A DNA stretch of 14,815 bases from DATBDM01 sp036269915 (GTDB lineage: Bacteria; Actinomycetota; Thermoleophilia; Solirubrobacterales; Solirubrobacteraceae). The notes beneath the pieces are model-generated. The model worked only from the letters and a program-made list of their open reading frames with translations, was not told the DNA's origin and did not search any database. Location: NCBI GenBank assembly GCA_036269915.1, contig DATBDM010000170.1, positions 1 through 14,815 of the forward strand, given 5' to 3'. The position numbers were made by a program, and so were the translations under genes. This document shows positions 12,560 through 14,815 of the stretch, one piece after another. How positions within the stretch are numbered: the first letter of the stretch is position 1; each line of letters starts with the position of its first letter.

Positions 12560-13227
12560 CCAACCTCCGCACCCCCGCGGCCGTCGCCGCCGCGATCGCC
12601 CTGGCCACCGGTGCCGCCGCCTGTGGTACTTCCAGCGATTCCAGCTCCAGCAGCTCGGGCAATTCGAGCTCGGGCTCCAGCAAGCCCGTCGCCCAGATCG
12701 ACTCGCTGAGCGGGAAGTCGACCGCCGTCGCGCTCGACAGCAACTTCGTCAAGGCGCTCACGACGCTCAAGCTCACACCGGCCCCCGTCGGCTCGGCGAG
12801 CATCTCCAAGGCCGGCGTCGCCTCGTTCCCGATCACGGGCGGCAACGTCACCTACTACAAGCCCGGCAGCGTCTCCCCGTACGTGCAGGGCAAGATCGAC
12901 CACTCCGGCTCGGGCCTGAGACTGACCGGCGGCGGCAAGACCGTGAAGCTCACGAACTTCGTCGTCGACCCGGGCACGTCGGAGCTGACCGGCAAGGTCT
13001 CCGTCGACGGCAAGGTCGCCGCCAAGAGCACGCCCCTGTTCTTCCTCGACGGACGCACGCTGCAGCCGCTCGCGAGCAAGAGCAACGGCACCGCCGTGCT
13101 TCAGGGCACGACCGTCGACCTCAAGCCCGGGGCCGCCGACCTGCTCAACCAGACCTTCGGCGTCAAGGCCCTCAAGGGCGGGCTGAAGATCGGAGTCGCC
13201 AAGATCACGGTCAACACCGGCGCGTAG
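12556..13227 (+). CDS. Secreted Ser-linker lipoprotein, possibly HtaA-like beta domain
   Basis: This 223-residue protein has an N-terminal export signal ending GAAAC, with Cys23 as the probable lipidation site (the lipobox is slightly off consensus: Ala at -3). A Ser/Gly linker (about 25-43) tethers a beta-rich domain (about 45-220). Characteristic stretches are VALDSNFVKALTTLKLTPAP, FPITGGNVTYY, GKIDHSGSGLRLTGGGKTVK, LTNFVVDPGTSELTGKV and FFLDG. The order FPITGG - G.I.HSG.L - L.NF..D - LTGKV resembles HtaA-type domains of actinobacterial surface proteins, some of which bind haem. That match is from memory and uncertain; no haem ligand is assigned. Its ATG overlaps the sigma-fusion stop, with no Shine-Dalgarno close by, so translation depends on the upstream gene. 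It probably serves as partner, sensor or target of that sigma system. Confidence 0.75.
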   Translation: MTNLRTPAAVAAAIALATGAAACGTSSDSSSSSSGNSSSGSSKPVAQIDSLSGKSTAVALDSNFVKALTTLKLTPAPVGSASISKAGVASFPITGGNVTYYKPGSVSPYVQGKIDHSGSGLRLTGGGKTVKLTNFVVDPGTSELTGKVSVDGKVAAKSTPLFFLDGRTLQPLASKSNGTAVLQGTTVDLKPGAADLLNQTFGVKALKGGLKIGVAKITVNTGA

Positions 13228-13230
13228 GTC

Positions 13231-14727
13231 TCACAGCGCGGCGAGCACCTCGCTCGCCGCGCGCTCGCCCGAGCGGACGGCGCCGTCCATGTAGCCGTTC
13301 CAGTAGGTCGAGGTCTCCGTGCCCGCCCAGTGCACCCGTCCGACGGGCTCGCGCAGGGCGTGGCCATAGGCGAGGTAGGTGCCCGGTCCGGCGATGCCGA
13401 CCGGGCATCCGCGCGTCCACTTCTCCTCGCTCCAGCGCGTCTCGCGGTAGTTGACCGGGTGGCGCGCCGCGGCGCCGAAGAACGCGGCGAGCTCGTCGAG
13501 CACCTGCGCGCGTCGCGCGGTCGGGGACATCGAGGCGTGGGCGCGCGCCGAGTCGCCGCCGACGAAGCCGAACACGACGCCGGGCGTCCCGCTCGGCGGC
13601 GAGTCGTCGAACGTGGCCTGGACCAGGCCGTCCGGGTTCAGCGCCGTGCCGCTGAGGCCCTCGTCGCGCCAGAACGGGCGCTCATAGATCGCGGTGACCT
13701 TGGTCAGCGTGCCCTGGCGCAGCCGCTGGGTCAGCTGGTCGCGCGCCGCCGGCATCGCCGGGTGGTAGTCGATGCGCCCGGCGAGCGTCGGCGGCACGGC
13801 GACGATCACGCGCCTGGCCTTCACGTCGAGATGGTCGGTGATCACGTGCGCGCCGTGGCGGTCTTGGCGGATGTGGCGGACCGGCTGCCGGAGGAGGACG
13901 CGCCCGTCCAGGCGCCGGCGCAGCTTGCGCGTGATGGACTGCGACCCGCCGAGGAAGCGCGTCTGCTGCGCGCCACCGCGCGTGTTGAAGTTGCGCTCGA
14001 ACGTCCCCGGGTTGGTCTCGTTGCCCGACGCGGCGATGTAGAAGAGGGTGAACAGCAGCGAGAGCTCGCGCGGCTCGGCGCCGAAGACAGGGCGCGTGGC
14101 GACCGGGATGATGTGGCGGAAACGCTCGGTGGTGCTGTTGGCCTGCACCCAGGTCTCGAGCGTCTGGCCGTCGTACTCGGCGGCTCTCGAGGCGGTCCAC
14201 GGCGCGTCGATCGGGATCTCGGTCGACATCTGGTCCAGCTGCGCGACCGCCTTGGTCAGCTCGGGCAGGATCAGGGGGTCGGGCGGAGCGGTGCCGGTCG
14301 GGCCGCTGTCGGAGTAGAGCAGCCGCTGGCCGCCGTTGAGATAGACATTCTGGCCGTTGTCGTAGGTGTCGAACGTGCCGACGCCCATCTCGCGGGCGAG
14401 CTGGGCGATGTGGTCCTGCGTCGGGCCGATGAACGTCGCGCCGCGCTCGGTCACCTCGCCGCCTCCGAGCTCGAGGTTGCGCGCGCGGCCGCCGACACGG
14501 TCGCGCGCCTCGAGCACCAGCACGGACTTTCCCGCCTTGTGGATCTGCCGCGCGGCGGTCAGCCCCGCGAAGCCCGCGCCGACCACGACCACGTCGGCGT
14601 GCCGCCTGCGGCGCCTGCGGGTCCTGGCCGGCGCGGCGTCCGCCTGGCCGGTCGGCACGGCGGCCGCCGCGCCCGTGGCGACGGCGGCGCCGAGGAAGCG
14701 CCGCCGGGTGAGGTCCGAATCGGGCAT
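13231..14727 (-). CDS. Tat-exported flavin monoamine oxidase-family enzyme
   Basis: This 498-residue FAD amine oxidase oxidises an amine to an imine with release of H2O2. The N-terminus is a Tat signal (TRRRFLGAAVATGAAAAVPT, about 7-26) followed by an odd run of six Arg (about 37-42). The Rossmann motif is VVVVGAGFAGLTAARQ, then EARDRVGGRA. The C-terminal FAD motif is GRVHWAGTETSTYWNGYMDG. Upstream of it EEKWTRGCPVG aligns with the EEQYSGGCYT segment of mammalian MAO, and its Cys (about 441) falls at the position of the 8-alpha-S-cysteinyl FAD bond, so covalent flavin is possible. Folding with FAD before export fits Tat use. The substrate is unknown. It is convergent with the lipoprotein gene, with only 3 bp between stops. 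No Shine-Dalgarno is clear at ATG 14727. Confidence 0.92.
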   Translation of the reverse strand: MPDSDLTRRRFLGAAVATGAAAAVPTGQADAAPARTRRRRRRHADVVVVGAGFAGLTAARQIHKAGKSVLVLEARDRVGGRARNLELGGGEVTERGATFIGPTQDHIAQLAREMGVGTFDTYDNGQNVYLNGGQRLLYSDSGPTGTAPPDPLILPELTKAVAQLDQMSTEIPIDAPWTASRAAEYDGQTLETWVQANSTTERFRHIIPVATRPVFGAEPRELSLLFTLFYIAASGNETNPGTFERNFNTRGGAQQTRFLGGSQSITRKLRRRLDGRVLLRQPVRHIRQDRHGAHVITDHLDVKARRVIVAVPPTLAGRIDYHPAMPAARDQLTQRLRQGTLTKVTAIYERPFWRDEGLSGTALNPDGLVQATFDDSPPSGTPGVVFGFVGGDSARAHASMSPTARRAQVLDELAAFFGAAARHPVNYRETRWSEEKWTRGCPVGIAGPGTYLAYGHALREPVGRVHWAGTETSTYWNGYMDGAVRSGERAASEVLAAL

Positions 14728-14767
14728 CCGCCGGTCATATCACCGCAAGCTGGACCGATGCGCCGGA

Positions 14768-14773
14768 TAGGCT
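14768..14773 (+). promoter_or_regulatory. Candidate -10 element (TAGGCT) for the gene entering at 14783
   Basis: TAGGCT fits TANNNT and lies 9 nt before ATG 14783 with no Shine-Dalgarno between, again suggesting a leaderless transcript. It lies in the 55-bp gap divergent from the amine oxidase. Confidence 0.4.
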
Positions 14774-14782
14774 CTCGCGACC

Positions 14783-14815
14783 ATGTCGTCCCCTCGCCTC
14801 CTCCTCGTGCTGGCC
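14783..14815 (+). CDS. N-terminus of a probable exported protein (partial, runs off the right edge)
   Basis: Eleven codons from ATG 14783 read MSSPRLLLVLA, which looks like the start of a signal peptide or membrane helix. The start is supported by the TAGGCT hexamer 9 nt upstream and by divergence from the amine oxidase gene. No function can be given from this length. Confidence 0.45.
   Translation, partial: MSSPRLLLVLA

Noticed and set aside
11302..12903. Minus-strand 533-codon open frame opposite the sigma fusion
   Set aside because: It is antisense to sigma regions 2 and 4 and to the zinc finger; no family features appear in its translation.
14583..14640. CGCCTGCGG-type tandem repeats near the amine oxidase N-terminus as a repeat element
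   Set aside because: The repetition follows from consecutive Arg codons of the RRRRRR run in the coding strand; no separate repeat unit is needed.

Overview
The window is very GC-rich chromosomal DNA (roughly 70% or more by eye) with dense, mostly convergent or divergent genes. The codon bias, the two-repeat 'YGTNAN' secreted protein, the DUF1707-type protein and the sigma factor with a membrane-spanning extension all suggest an actinobacterium. The best guess is class Thermoleophilia (Solirubrobacterales, Conexibacter-like). That placement is inference: no rRNA or marker gene is present. No CRISPR array, insertion sequence, phage gene or attachment site was seen. No stretch over 300 bases lacks a feature.

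Left part (1-4141): the end of an unknown plus-strand gene; a minus-strand YVTN-type beta-propeller lipoprotein; tRNA-Ser(GCT) and tRNA-Arg(ACG) followed by a strong hairpin; a secreted SGNH/GDSL hydrolase and a DUF4386-like membrane protein on the minus strand; and a divergent two-domain VOC (glyoxalase-fold) protein.

Middle part (4122-10470): a cysteine-dioxygenase-family gene stands back to back with a MocR-type regulator across a 46-bp gap that is filled by a dyad. The MocR gene is translationally coupled to a SigG-like sigma factor with a SnoaL-like C-terminal domain. Next come a short stretch that looks like decayed coding sequence, a five-helix membrane protein, a MarR regulator, and a divergent DUF1707-MFS efflux operon. 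The MarR/DUF1707 gap contains an excellent promoter whose spacer is covered by three ATCTAA half-sites. A small unrecognised protein follows.

Right part (10471-14815): this is the most unusual region. A secreted four-cysteine repeat protein and a 510-residue ECF sigma factor are each preceded by the same long dyad, CTCCAACC-N15/16-CGTTGGAG. The sigma factor carries its own zinc-finger anti-sigma-like segment, a probable membrane helix and about 195 residues of basic Ala/Pro-rich tail. Its stop codon overlaps the start of a Ser-linker lipoprotein gene. These three genes may form a self-contained envelope-sensing unit in which sigma and anti-sigma are one polypeptide. A Tat-exported flavin amine oxidase (minus strand) and the first 11 codons of another gene end the window.

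A recurring feature is a TANNNT -10 hexamer 6-9 nt before the start codon with no Shine-Dalgarno sequence (six genes), which suggests widespread leaderless transcription.
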